A DNA stretch of 64,000 nt, taken from positions 124,001 through 188,000 of the forward strand of contig JARVKI010000051.1 of the NCBI GenBank assembly GCA_036674765.1, given 5' to 3'. Below, piece after piece: positions 44,818 to 56,960 of the stretch (positions are counted from its first letter, which is position 1; each line of letters starts with the position of its first letter). This stretch comes from Seiridium cupressi. Taxonomy: Eukaryota > Ascomycota > Sordariomycetes > Amphisphaeriales > Sporocadaceae. Below the pieces are notes generated by a model. The model searched no databases. It had not been told where the DNA came from and worked only from the letters and a program-made list of their open reading frames with translations. A program made the translations under genes and the position numbers.

Positions 44818-47800
44818 TTAGTTTTCTTGTTCGGGATGTACAACATCATCCAGCGGCATCTCGACTTCTGCGGCGGGCATCTGGACCTCTACGAATGGCT
44901 CTTCACTATCCACGACAGGCACTTCAGAGTCTGGTGCAGGTACTTCAGAGTCCACAGTAGGGACCTCGAGATCCTCGGCAGGCAACTCATAGTCCACGAC
45001 GGGCTGTTCAACGTCTGCCGCCGGCTGCTCGGTATCCACAACAGGCGGTTCAATATCCATAACGGGCACCTCGGAGTCCACGATAGGCACCTCAGTACCG
45101 ACGATGGGAATTTCAACATCCACATCTGGCGTTTCCAGAGTCTCCACCTCATCGCTGGACTCAGCCAAGGGTTCCGAGTTCTGCATGGTCGGCTCGGGGG
45201 CCTGTGACGTCTCTGTCATCGTAACGGTAGCCTTGACCTTCATTGTCTCGGTCTCCGTGATTGTTTCGATCTTGAGAGTCTCTGTCTCGGTGACAGTCTG
45301 TACGACTCTCACAGTGGTTTTCTGGGTTACTATCTCCTGCGGGGCAGAGCGAACCGGTTCCGACTCAATAGCCATGACAATTGGCGCTTGTTGAACGATT
45401 GAAGGCGTCGCGCATGGATCATGGACGCTCGGGACACTGGTGGGCGCAACACTCTCCTGTACGGCAGGCTGGGTTGCAGCGCTTTGTGTCACAACCAAAT
45501 AGCTGACGATAGGCTCTGCGACCGGGGCTTGCTCTTGAACAATAACAGGCGCTTCCATTACAGGAACCTGTCGTACTTGAGGTGCGCTCTTGTTCTCCAA
45601 GAGCATCGAGTCTATCACGGTCTGTTGTGGAGATCGTAATGCCATCAGCAGAACTAAAATGCTTAACCCAATAATGAAGATATTCCTGGTGTCATGTATA
45701 AGGACTCTTGCAGATTGCAACAACAGCTCAGTGAATGAAGCAGATTGTAGGGATTGGCGCCGGGCTTGCCTGCGTTCATGAGCCTCCTCAGATGGAGAAC
45801 GCGGCGAGGGAGGCGGGATGTACGAGTCTGGATGTGGCTGGCGAGCAGATGTGTTGGATTCGCGTGATTCAACCTCTGGAATCGGCGTGGCACCATAAAT
45901 TTCCTTTAAATGTTCCTCGTCCCGGTACCGACGGTCTTCGTCCACTGAAATATCGTTGGTGGGAGGTTCAGACGGAGCGGGAGCTATCTCTAGTTGTGCA
46001 TACACAAGATCTGGCTGCTGGTCGAACGACTGGCTCATCTGCTCATCGACTTGATCCTCAATTTGCTGGATGACCTCCGCAGCAAGTTCAATCTGCTTGT
46101 GGGAAGCATCTTCGCGCTCTTGTTGCGCAGCAGCGAGTCGTGACAGTTCTTCATTGACACCTGGCTCAATGATTGGTTCGAGCTCAATATCTACGCGTTC
46201 CATTTCCTTCCAACATGCGTCCCAAGCGCCGGCTTTCATAAGGCCGTTGCTAGCATATACTTTGACGCGGAAAATTCTACCGGCGCCAAGGGCTTCATAA
46301 CGGATTTCGTTCCTGCAGGTATTGCACCAGTGTTTCTTGACTTGTGGGCGAACTGCGTCGTACTCGTCCTCACTCTCCGAGTCGTCGCCAATGGTGTTTT
46401 CATTAGCCGGCCCGAGATAGTGACCACATTCCAGGATTCGAGCGCGCCGCCTCATGGGTAGGTCGAGAGCTTCAAGCAGTCGCTCTTCCAGGATCTCATA
46501 GTCGTTCTGAGGGTGACCGAGCAGGATGCCTCTCTCAAAAACGGTGTCACCCATGCGGTCTTGGAGCATCCGCCATGCCTCGCGCAGGGTTTTCGCCTCC
46601 TCACTCATCTCTGAGGCGTCAAACTTGTTGATGTAGTCAGCCCACATCCACCGAAGCGGTAAGAGGGTAACATGGAGCAGCACCAGAGGTGCTTCTTTCG
46701 CCTTGAAGCGGGAGGGCGTTCGGTTCTTGGGCGAGTATTGTGCTGATGGTGCCGGGCTGCCAAGACGGGAGACAGTCGGAAAGTGTCGCCTGCTTGAACG
46801 CGGCGAGCCAACGACTGATCCGAGGACTGAGGCAGGCGGTGAGGACATTTGCATGGCGCGAACATCTGAAGGTGTGCGGAAAGGTAACCTGGATTTTCCT
46901 CGTACGGTCGGGATGAAATCGTCCTCCTTGGAGTATTGCGAGATATCAGAAATGCGAGGGGTCCGCGTTGCGACAGTAACATTGTCTGCAATTGTGGTCC
47001 CCTTGCCCGACTCGGAGCCCCCGTCGTAGGATCCCAAGGAGCTCCTGTGGCTTTTCTCGCTGAAGACGTCTTCATCGATGCCATGTTGGGAGCTGCTGTC
47101 ACCGCCCTCGTCGGCGGGCTGTGGCGCTTCGTGCTCCTCAGATTGCCGCTTCTCTTGGTCTTGCATCGAGGATATCTCGTTCGGATCCTGCTGATCTTCC
47201 GAGGCATCTCTACAGGAGCTGAGAACGGACTCATCTCCATGGTCGCCTTGTTGTGGTTCGGTCTGGTGAGTTTCAATTTGTGCGACAATATCTCTTGCAG
47301 CTTGTTGTATGAGTGCTTCAGTTCGACCAGAAGTCCTCCTGGACGAACCCATGTGTGAAGATCTGTCGTCTTCAAGCATGGAGTCCTCTAGGACAGATAT
47401 ATCGTGTGCATCGTTATCGATGTCGCTCTCTATACTGGGCAGAATCGAGCCTTCGTCTGCTTGGGACTCGGCCTCTTCCTGGTCGTTCTCCTCCTCTTCG
47501 AGTACTGAGTCCTCAGCATATGAATTATCCAGAGGTGCCTCGAGGTCGTCGCCGTCGTCGTCGTGGCTCAAAATTGAGCTATCGGCAACGCCTGGGGTCT
47601 CGTCCTCTTGTAATGTCTCAGCCATGCCTCCTTCCACGCTCTGATTGTCAGACATCAGGCTGGTGTCTACAGCATCGTCGGCCTGTATAGTCTCGTCCGT
47701 GTGCGGCTCGGAAGCATCTATTTGGGTGTCTTCGTGGACAGAAGCCGCGTCTCCGGCGGTTTCGATATCGCCCGTCTGAGATCTCGTTTCTTCTTCCATT

Positions 47801-47865
47801 TGTGCGCTCAAGCAAGAAGGGTCAACATGAATTTCAAAATCGAGATTGGGTTTGCGTCGGGGCAT
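44818..47865 (-). CDS. 1015-residue acidic single-pass membrane protein with heptad repeats
   Basis: One uninterrupted exon from ATG 47865. Residues 1-~330 are very acidic and disordered (DDDGDDLEAPLDNS, LEEEENDQEEAESQ). A folded-looking core follows (about 385-590): VLLHVTLLPLRWMWADYINK, a helical segment, and HWCNTCRNEIRYEALGAGR with a C-x2-C pair near residue 513. One strong transmembrane helix, FIIGLSILVLLMAL, lies at about 725-740. After it come a threonine/glutamate-rich segment (QTVTETETLKIETITETET) and about thirteen tandem 7-residue units of the form D-S-E-V-P-x-x. The protein ends HPEQEN. The layout suggests a large acidic cytoplasmic or nucleoplasmic head and a repeat-bearing luminal or extracellular tail. 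I do not recognise a named family. Topology is inferred. Confidence 0.85.
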   Translation of the reverse strand: MPRRKPNLDFEIHVDPSCLSAQMEEETRSQTGDIETAGDAASVHEDTQIDASEPHTDETIQADDAVDTSLMSDNQSVEGGMAETLQEDETPGVADSSILSHDDDGDDLEAPLDNSYAEDSVLEEEENDQEEAESQADEGSILPSIESDIDNDAHDISVLEDSMLEDDRSSHMGSSRRTSGRTEALIQQAARDIVAQIETHQTEPQQGDHGDESVLSSCRDASEDQQDPNEISSMQDQEKRQSEEHEAPQPADEGGDSSSQHGIDEDVFSEKSHRSSLGSYDGGSESGKGTTIADNVTVATRTPRISDISQYSKEDDFIPTVRGKSRLPFRTPSDVRAMQMSSPPASVLGSVVGSPRSSRRHFPTVSRLGSPAPSAQYSPKNRTPSRFKAKEAPLVLLHVTLLPLRWMWADYINKFDASEMSEEAKTLREAWRMLQDRMGDTVFERGILLGHPQNDYEILEERLLEALDLPMRRRARILECGHYLGPANENTIGDDSESEDEYDAVRPQVKKHWCNTCRNEIRYEALGAGRIFRVKVYASNGLMKAGAWDACWKEMERVDIELEPIIEPGVNEELSRLAAAQQEREDASHKQIELAAEVIQQIEDQVDEQMSQSFDQQPDLVYAQLEIAPAPSEPPTNDISVDEDRRYRDEEHLKEIYGATPIPEVESRESNTSARQPHPDSYIPPPSPRSPSEEAHERRQARRQSLQSASFTELLLQSARVLIHDTRNIFIIGLSILVLLMALRSPQQTVIDSMLLENKSAPQVRQVPVMEAPVIVQEQAPVAEPIVSYLVVTQSAATQPAVQESVAPTSVPSVHDPCATPSIVQQAPIVMAIESEPVRSAPQEIVTQKTTVRVVQTVTETETLKIETITETETMKVKATVTMTETSQAPEPTMQNSEPLAESSDEVETLETPDVDVEIPIVGTEVPIVDSEVPVMDIEPPVVDTEQPAADVEQPVVDYELPAEDLEVPTVDSEVPAPDSEVPVVDSEEPFVEVQMPAAEVEMPLDDVVHPEQEN
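44847..45125 (-). repeat. coding 21-bp tandem repeat (DSEVPxx heptads)
   Basis: The 3' end of the preceding gene is built of ~13 imperfect 21-base units encoding D-(S/T/V/I)-E-(V/P/Q)-P-(V/A)-(V/A/D), for example DSEVPIV, DTEQPAA, DSEVPAP. Units differ mainly in the last two residues. It lies after the transmembrane helix. Such coding minisatellites often vary in copy number between strains. Confidence 0.8.
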
Positions 47866-49171
47866 TGAAAGTATGTGTAAGTGGGCTGTCGACGGCCGAA
47901 ACTTTGTTGATTATATCGGTATCCTTGGAATGGGTGGATGGGTAGCAACCGCCTGAACTCTGATTCGATGACTGGATTGCGTTCCCACAGGACAATGCGT
48001 GGCACGGTGCGGTTCGACTGCTCTTTGGTTCGAAGTTTGTTGGCCGCGAGTCCTGGTTGGTGAGTGGCAGGCTGTCTTGTTTACTTGCCGTTGCTGGGTC
48101 AGCAACCGCCGTGGGGAACGCTTAGTGTAGCTGTTGCGACCCGAATGCTCCAATTGATCCGCAGCAGGGAAGGCGTCGGGAAGGGAGACAAAACGGTGAT
48201 CTGTTCTCGTCTTTCTTTGCACATTCAGAGAAAAAGAATTATTCAAGTTATTTGGACGATACATTTTGGCAAAAAATCAAGGCGCATTCGAGTTAGAGAC
48301 CGTTTCCACCACTTTGCTTCCACTCCATGCCTCATGTCTCAGGGGTCTCTTAGGTCTCAGCCGGTTGAGAGACCAACGGTTTGACGTCACAGTCATGTCC
48401 TAATTGGCCGCTGAACTACGGCAAAAATGCCGGTCCCTTTTTAAATGAGATTCAGCTGTGCTCAGAAGATCTAGGCTATGGTTATCGTACTCCATTGATG
48501 CTGCGATAGGCTGTTTCGCCAGCCATTAGGGCCGGAGATTTTGCAGGTTTCCCATTTGCACCAGCGCCACGTCCATGATCTCCAGAGCCGAACAATTTCC
48601 CCCGTCGAACATCGGGCAAGCACTTGCAGGTCTGACGTCATCTTGTCCTTTTGTCGGTCAACGGCCGCATTTCCTTGAATACTCCTTACGAAAACCCCCC
48701 CTGAATCCACTATAGTCTAGAATCTCTGGCTCTCAGTAGTATGCATGCGCTACGCATAGATCTCGCATGGACTGACTCTACATTGTCGGTGGCCTAGCCT
48801 TCGCAGCCCATCAGCTGATTGCCGACCTGCAGAATCTTGAAATGCCCCTGGCGCAGTGCGGCCACCACCGCAACGGCTCCGGGCCAACTCATCCAGGCCA
48901 TTGGTCTGTTGGTCGCGTTCCAGCTTCCCAGACATTGCACTAGGTCGTTGACAGGCGCCGAGGACTACATTGCGCGACTTTCGAAGATAAGGGCTCAAAG
49001 ATTCGAGAAAACAGGTAAGCTGGCCGTCGGTAAGCGCCCATGAACCCTCTGTGCCAAGTATAGAAGTAGAGACTTACCGCCGCTTCCTGTGCGTGGCTTT
49101 CGTGTGCATTTTCCCGCCTACCTAGACCTCTTGCTCTTTGATTCCTCTCCAGAGCCGTCAAATATTTCAAA
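47866..49171. other. divergent promoter, acidic membrane protein / amylase
   Basis: No gene is supported; frames at 47911-48264 (-), 48064-48384 (+) and 48750-48998 (-) are short and overlapping. The ATG of the amylase at 49172 sits in TTTCAAAATGGCG. Confidence 0.5.
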
Positions 49172-50888
49172 ATGGCGGAAGAACAGAAACCCACGCCGGA
49201 GAACATGACCATGCTCCAGGGCTTCGAATGGTACGTTCCTGCAGATCAGAAACATTGGGTGCGACTCGAGAAGCATGTGCCAGACTTGAAGAAATGGGGA
49301 GTAGATAATATTTGGATCCCACCAGCGTAAGTATCACGGTTTTGACCAACGGCCTCCCACCACAAGGCCATTGTCTGACAAGAATTGGGTGCATATAGAT
49401 GCAAAGGCTCTTCCACTACTGGCAATGGTTATGACATCTATGACCTGTACGACTTGGGTGAGTTCGATCAAAAGGGAGGCGTTGCGACCAAGTGGGGTTC
49501 CAAGGAGGAGCTCGTGAAGCTCGCCGACACCGCAAAGAGCAATGGTGTTGGGCTGTATTTCGATGCCGTGTTGAACCACAAATTCGCTGGCGATCGCAAG
49601 GAGAAATGTCTGGCCGTTGAGGTCGACCAGGAAGACCGCAACAAGAACATTAGCGATCCCTATGAGATTGAAGCCTGGGTCGGCTTTCGTTTCCCTGGAC
49701 GTAAGGAAAAGCACAGCAAAATGCAGTGGCATTGGTACCATTTTAGCGGTGTCGACTACAATGCTGCCAACAAAAAAACTGGTATCTACAAGATCCTGGG
49801 CGACAAGACGAAAGGTTGGGCCGATGCTGGAGATGTTGACAGCGAAAAGGGCAACTAGTACGAACCCCGGCCTCTTATAAATCTTGCCAGGTCGAAGACT
49901 AATATATGTAGCGATTTTCTCATGGGTTCAGACATTGATTACGAACACCCGGAAGTCGTGGAAGATACCTTGAACTGGGGTAAGTGGCTGGCCAAGGAGA
50001 TTCCGCTCAAAGGTATCCGCTTCGATGCCATCAAGCACTATAGTGAGGAGTTCCTACGACATTTTATTACCACCATGGACGAGGAGTATGGCCAAGGCTG
50101 GTTTTTCGTTGGTGAGTTCTGGAAAGACTCTCTCGATGATATGACACGGTATCTTGATCGCATGGGTAAGAAGTTCTCGCTTTTCGATGCACCTCTGGTC
50201 TACAATTTCAGTGAGATCAGCAAGGCCAACGGCTCGGACTTACGCAAGGTCTTCGACCAAACACTGGTGTCCGTGATGCCAGTCAATGCCGTAACTCTTG
50301 TTATGAACCACGACACGCAGCCGTACCAGGCTCTGGAAGCCCCTATCGAGGGTTGGTTCAAACCGTTGGCCTATGCCCTGATTCTGCTGCGCAATTCGGG
50401 CTACCCATGTCTGTGGTATGGCGATCTCTACGGCATCGACCCCAAGGGCGAACACCCTTTCCCGCCCTCGTGTGGCGGCGCACTTCCCAAACTTGCTCTT
50501 GCTCGTAAGCTTTACGCCTACGGAGAGCAGGCGGATTACTTTGATTATGCCACCTGCCTCGGCTGGGTCCGATATGGTACTTGGGACCGACCTTTTGGCA
50601 GCGCCACGGTGATTAGCAATGCCGGTCCTGGCGAGAAGCGCATGCATGTCGGCGAGATGCATGCTGGTGAAGTATGGACTGATGTCCTCGGATGGTCCGA
50701 CAGGGAAGTCACCATCGGCGACGACGGCTTTGGCGAGTTCGTCTGTGGCGGAACTAGCGTCAGCGTCTTCGTAAACCGCGAAGCCGAAGGCCGCGAGAAG
50801 TTCTCCGAGACATTGTAAGTGCCCACCCTGCTATTGAGTGATATGAATTACTAACTATCGCAGTAATGACAAGATTTACGACGAATAG
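49172..50888 (+). CDS. intracellular alpha-amylase, GH13 (subfamily 5 type)
   Basis: Retaining alpha-1,4-glucan hydrolase. Four exons (49172-49326, 49399-49857, 49912-50814, 50864-50888) join in phase to 513 residues. The protein starts MAEEQKPTPENMTMLQGFEW with no signal peptide, so it should stay in the cell. Conserved regions: YFDAVLNHK (region I), GIRFDAIKH with nucleophile Asp243, FFVGEFW with acid/base Glu273, and VMNHDTQP with Asp339. The last exon is tiny (8 residues and the stop). The size and sequence fit the 'bacterial-type' intracellular GH13_5 enzymes, such as Histoplasma AMY1 and Aspergillus AmyD, which have been linked to cell-wall alpha-1,3-glucan formation. That role here is inferred. 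No starch-binding domain is present. Confidence 0.95.
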
Positions 50889-53800
50889 AGGGTATTACAT
50901 GCGAACGCCAGAAGACCAAGGCTGGACATTAGAGCTTGCCAGGATACAAAGCGTTGTTATGTCTTCATGGGATCAGGTTTACTTAGAAAGTTTAATAGAT
51001 GGATACCTCTTGGCAGTCACTGAATGATTTATTCGAGCACAGGGAAGAATGGCTGTGATGACTTGACAATCTAGTTGAGCGTAATGCCTCCCATATAATT
51101 CCGGTTTTTGATGAGATCTCTGGTCCCTCTCGATGATACTAAACTACAAGTCGTTCTCGAATGTGCCGATATTAAGACACGTAGATAGGTACACCAAGTA
51201 TCCGTGGTCCCAGAAGCCTACAGTCTACACACCCACACTCCTCATAAACAAATCATGTCCTACTGTTCACTGTCGCCACTTTGACGGCCTCATGGTAGGT
51301 TCTCGTCCAGGTATGGCATCTCAGATGTTTTGGTTCAGAGGCGAATGGGGGACCTGGAATTGGCGCAATGCTAACTCGATAAGGGCCGTAGCTGGTTAAG
51401 TAGTCCTGATAGGGATCAATTCTGATATGAATTGGTATCCCAGTTGAAGCACTCTCGTATTACGATTGTGAGAGAGAACTGCGTATATAAAGCATGTAAT
51501 ATTGTTTCTTTGGATGAACCACCAAACCAGAATTATTGAGAGCGATACTTTGAGGTCTGTGTGTTCTATATCTATAGACTCCTCTTCCAGTCAAAGTCTC
51601 GTATGCTCTGTATATAAATATAGATCAGGAATGCAAGATGCATTGAAATGAATTTCACTGATTTTTAAGAAATTTGCTAACCGTTCTCGGACTTGTTAAT
51701 CAATGTTAATACGGGTTGAAATCTTTTATTCGACGAAATCCTTTTACATCATTTAAATCATCAACAATTACATGTATTTTTAATACGATAGATAATCTGC
51801 TGGAAATGCTATAATTCGGTGCCATTGGTTATGACATTTATAAAGTTTTCTTCAGACGCCCTAACCTGCCAAACTGCAAGACAAATCGAGAGCAAGCAAA
51901 TATGTGATTGCTCTTGGGTATAAATGTGTTTCCCGAGCCTGTTAGAGCTTCCCGAGCAGAGGACTGAGTACAAGGCGTCTACATCAGATCTTCATGTTGT
52001 AATAACGCACGCTTGAATTTACAAACTGAGCACGTAAGTCTTGATGACTACTTCGGGCTGTCTCAAATATTGGTTGGTTTTGCTTGCAAAGGGGCTAGTC
52101 ATTGCTGTTTCCCTCATGTTTTCAAGATTGTTCTCCTAGTCTCCCAACGCATACATTGTCGGGTTGTAAGACTCATGCGTATGTCAACATTGTGCGTCAC
52201 AGAAAGCTCGCCATGGAACCACTCTCGTGTGTATCAAATCGCATACATCTCAATTGTTTGAAGTTGGTTGGTGCAGCAGTGGTAGGCACTTTCCGCTTGA
52301 GCATAATGTGTGATCCCCTTGAAAAGCTACTGGTAATCATCGATCTGGACAACGGACAACGATAACCAGAGACTGGAACGTTACCACATCGCTCGATATT
52401 AGCCTCGACCAAAGCTATGCCATGATTCTCGATGGTGCTAGATATCTCGCCTAGAGGAAATGATGATTGGACCTGTACGTTACACCCGCCAGTAGAGTAC
52501 CTAGGTAGTCATACTTGGACTGGCACGCGATGAGTCTCCCCGGTAGAGGCGTCAGCTTGAATGTTCGGAATAAATACCCACGTGTCCGTGGAAGTCATGG
52601 TCGCAGCTTAAGAAATTATGAACCAGCCAACAGTAAACAACCTTGCAGCCCATACACTTTTGCCAGCTCCAAAGAATTGGAAGCCTATTAAGCTAGTCAA
52701 TACCCAGGACAGATGAAGCTAACCTAGAGGTTTTGTCTGCATGCTTGGCTACGGTAAGTGAAGATCTGGGTCTGTACGGCAATTCTAAAAGGAAATTGTG
52801 TGATCATCTTGTTGACGATAAATGTTTACCAATATGCTTGAGTGGAAGATTGCGATGGCACAAAGATTCGAGTAGCCTCAACACTTTCCGGCATGACTGC
52901 CTCTAAGATTCCCACCGTCCTGGGGACTGGTCGTGCTATCATGCTTTGTATTGTTTTCTAGATCGTCGTTTAATTTCCATTGCCATCCTACAGCTTTGTC
53001 AAGTATCCCGGCTTCTATTTCCCGCGTGCTGGAAACACAGATTAACATGTAGCTTTGAAGCAATAAACTGGCAATAGCTTCGGCCTTTTTACGACACTGT
53101 ATATCACAAAAAGTACGGAGTAGCGATTGTTGATTCGTTCAGGTCAGGAGGCCCAACGTATATTTCAATAGCGGTCTATCAGTCCCGCTTGCCTATGTAC
53201 CGAGATCGCCGTGCTCCCGACGCCTTGACCAGAATCCGGAAATGAGCGGATCTCTTTAAGGGCAGCAGATGAGCACAAATACCGAGCCAGGGCGATCATG
53301 ACTCTTCGGAGTACTTTTGTCTCAGTCCACTAAAGCACTCGATATGCAGTTGCCAAGGCGACTTTAGGTTCTGCCTTGGGTTCTTGGTAAAATAAGCTTA
53401 CTGTAAACGTGGGGAACTTGTGTCGAAGGAACAACAAGGTGCTGACATCAGCGGAGAGTGAACATCTGGCCAAAGCCTTCTGTTTCGGCCACAGCGGCGC
53501 CTACATCGACCCTGTCTTACACCGATTGCCCGTGTTCTCGTCACTCGGAGCTGGAGTGGTGTCTCAATTCTTGGTGATTTCCAAGTCCTCCCTTGCCACA
53601 GAAAACACAGCCACAGCCACACCCCGGCAGTTGGTAGTGGATATAAGATCCTCCGTAGTTCCCGAGGTCTCGCTTGCAATGGCTGGCCAGAATTGGATCG
53701 AATCGACGATCTTGAATACCTAGCTTGTAGTAACGGACGACCTTGGTGCTGCTCCAAACGGATACAAATGAATTGACGGGAGACGGCTTCTGGACTTGCG

Positions 53801-56800
53801 GCTTTTGGTGATATCACCGTCAGCTAAGTTTGTTCAGCTTAAAGATAGAAATCAGACTTGTCAGTCAGTTGTTTCATCCCTTCCAAAATCTGCCTTGCAT
53901 GAATTGTGCAAACCGGAAACACAAGAACAAACCCGCGTGTATTGTTCGCAGAATGGCTTGAGCTCGTCGTAGGACGAGCGAATCGCGATGAGTGGTGCGA
54001 TGTGGCCCACCGAAAGACTGTCCCTGTCGAGCTGAGCGACTGCGCCCAAGCCTCTGCACGAGCCAAGATAGTGGATTTGGTTACGATTTATGGTGGGTTT
54101 GGGGCTGTTTGAAAAGGGATGGAAGGTTAATTTGCGGGTGCTGCAACTGCTGATGGCAGGCTCCGGGTTATGATTCTGATGAGCCTCTGAGAGAATCGTA
54201 ATGCTCCGGGCGCGTGAGTTACCACCATCCCGGCTTCCATCCATCATGCCATGAACCTCGACCTGCGGTCCCCGGAGCAGATCCAGTATGTATGTACCAA
54301 GACCAGACGAAAACATGGTAATCAGATAACAGTGATCCCAGAACAGGCGCGCGGGAAGGCCTAGGGCCCAAGGAAAGTGGGCAGCATCCCGATTGAGTCA
54401 ATGTGCCGTGATGTTGAAACCTCCCACATCACTCTTCGGGAGCCTCTCCCACCGGCCCCAGATAAAATGTAGATACTAACGTCTAGACCGTTTTTGGTAC
54501 TAGATAGGCAATGCCGAGTGACGATCATCACGCCAGGACGTTGTCCAGGTCTAGGTCGAATTGGAGCAATTTTTTTTCCCCCTTCGCAGTCCCCAGCCAA
54601 CCAGCCGGACAACCCAGGAAACCTGATCAATGCGTCGGACAATTGCCATCTGAGCAAGGCTGCAAGGGCGATCAGTGTGTACTGCATTGTCAACTTGCGA
54701 TGACTTCGGAGTAGATGAAACACGCTCGTGAGGGGCAGCCTATTTTTGCATCTATGTATCGGGACGAGTTTCTTGGTAGTTTGGCTGCCATTACGGGATA
54801 GTCTACATAGCAGGGTAATTGAGATGCACAAAATCCCGTCAATAGTCAGGCAAGGATGGTCCAGCGAATGACAAGATTTGCGGTACGTACAGCGTGAAAT
54901 TTATCGACCCTGCCGATATTGAACATTTATCGAATCTAATCTAGATGAGCGGCGTTGCTCTAGAAGGTTTAGAAGCACGCCAGAAACTAGCCAAACTTAG
55001 CACCGGGCACCAAATTCGGGCTAAGTGGATCGGGGTTTCAAAAGCACCGATGTCCCGCCTTGCACGGGACGAAGGCGGGCTGGTGGTCATGGTGGGCAGC
55101 TGGCGGAATGTCCTGGCCGCCCGGTCTTTGAAGGGCTTGTTCCATTGCGGTTCCTGGGATCCCCGCTGGCATTACAAGCACCATTCCATTCCTGTGGAAG
55201 TACCTGGCAGATCTAATGTAGGACGGCAAATTGCGAGCAATGCGACTGGTAGCCCAGAATATCGCAAACAAAATATTCATGAACTATCGAGTTTGCTCGC
55301 ATGTCCGCAGCACCTGTCCAGACCGGATACGATGAAGATTTTCATCAGGTTGGACAGCAAGCCTCTATGACGGAGCTGATGAGAATGGCTGGTGCAACCG
55401 GGCTTCGCCGCCGCGCCGTCAGTCTAGGTGTCGACCATTGGAAAACTTTCGAATGGTGTCGCTCTGAGCCATGGCTCCCAAGTGGATTTGGTGAGATGCG
55501 ACAATTCCCCGATTGGACAAAGTCGTGGGCCGACAGCGCCGCGGGTGTGGCAGTGCGAATTCGTGTTCTTCCTGCAATGAGCGCGAGTGCATGCGACCGC
55601 AAGCCGCGCTCAGCGGAACCTCCCACAACCCCTTCCGGCTTTCAGGGGATTTCCAGGGGCATCGACGCAAGCAATTCTCCCCAAACAAATGATGGGTCTG
55701 ACTTTCACAGGCGGTCGGAAAGTTTCCACAAGCCAGAACAGAGGGGCCCATTAATCTCCTCGCGGACGCATACAGTTGTCAATTAATGGAAAACGTTATT
55801 GTATGGATATGCACAAGGAGAGCAGCAAGTACCTTTTGCTCAATGTTTGCTGTAAGCTGACGGAATGGGCTGTGCACTTAGAGGTGTCGGGTGCGAAGGG
55901 AAAGCCCTTTGGGTCGATCCTCTGTGGTACGGTATGGGAATTGCTCAATCAAGGTGATCCTGCCGCTGCGACCAGCGCCCGCAAGCGGCAGCACCAAACG
56001 CCGCCATGCATGCTGCCAAGTGCACAATTATTTCGCTGCCTCGAGGCTGCGGGCATTTCAATTCGACGCCCGAGCTGTGCTCTGCCAGCTCACTATTGAT
56101 TCTGTGCCATCTAGGCAGTCGAATTTCTTCTTTCTGTAGGCTGCGGCATGCTGTGATTTTGGGTGATTTCCGAGACCTTTAAACGGAAGCCTATTCTCGC
56201 TGTGAGGGGAAGGCCAGGGGCTTTGTCAGCACAATCTCATTCAGAGCTCGAGTATTCGCTGTGAGCAGTCGAGTATCAACCGTGTTTCGTCGGCCAGTGG
56301 GCTCCAATCCTGGCAGATGGCCAACCGTTGTCAGGTTCCTCATCGTTGATGCAGCTCTTGAATGCATATCGTCGTGATAGCCAGACGTCAACCGTGATGG
56401 CCTCGTCATCCTCAGACCGCAGGCATCAACGTTCTAGTGGTGAGCACTCGATTGCCGCTGCGCCGTCTGGCTCAGGTCTCTCTTGTCTTGTACCAGTTGT
56501 GCTAGTAAACCCGAGCGGCCGCGGTTCTGGTTGGCTCGGACTTGACACTCTCGGGACTCCAGCAGGGGAGGCCATTGGCTCGCCGGCCATGGGCTCAGGC
56601 TGGTGGGGACTCTCGAGTTGAGCGAGCTTACGCGTCCTCTAGCCCCAGGCGAGCCAAGGGGAGGCTTGTACCCCGGTCGACCTACCGAACAGGGCCAAGT
56701 TAATGCCCGTCCCCTGTGCTGCCCACTTCTGGACACTCAGGCCACTTTCTCCCAGGCACCCATAACCACCATCTCCCCATCTCTCTACCATTTCTGTCTT

Positions 56801-56960
56801 TACATTCCCATCACATACAATATCCCTACATCGAAACGAAGATCTGACACGCCAGTCAATATATCAGACACTGTTACTATTCACAGCATCGCCATCCCCG
56901 TGTTCCATCATCCTCAGCTAAGAACGACATCAACCACATCAACGGTATTGTACAAAAGAC
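50889..56960. other. 6-kb tract without a supportable gene
   Basis: The part from about 50.9 to 53.3 kb is A/T-leaning and nearly free of long frames. Between 53.4 and 56.6 kb there are frames of 60-160 codons on both strands, heavily overlapping, none with a motif I recognise. Two caught my eye: a cysteine-containing plus frame at 54511-54714 and a minus frame at 53398-53817. Neither could be extended into a gene. The last ~200 bases (from about 56740) are C/T-rich and are the bZIP gene leader. Confidence 0.45.

Noticed and set aside
46605..47375. 256-codon minus frame inside the acidic membrane protein gene
   Set aside because: Same strand but shifted frame; the 1015-codon frame is continuous across it and gives coherent domains.
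47985..48050. possible tRNA B-box (GGTTCGA) upstream of the acidic membrane protein
   Set aside because: Two GGTTCGA words occur close together, but no pairing arms of a tRNA can be drawn.
53398..53817. minus frame with cysteine/glycine-rich short segments
   Set aside because: A small protein with C-x-C-x-C-like spacing seemed possible in an adjacent frame, but it hits stops quickly and has no start or intron support.
54511..54714. 67-codon plus frame with several cysteines near its end
   Set aside because: It looked like a small cysteine-rich secreted protein, but there is no signal peptide and the overlapping minus frame is equally open.
55301..55786. 161-codon plus frame
   Set aside because: Overlaps minus frames of similar length at 55345-55751; none has a recognisable domain, so chance openness is the simpler reading.
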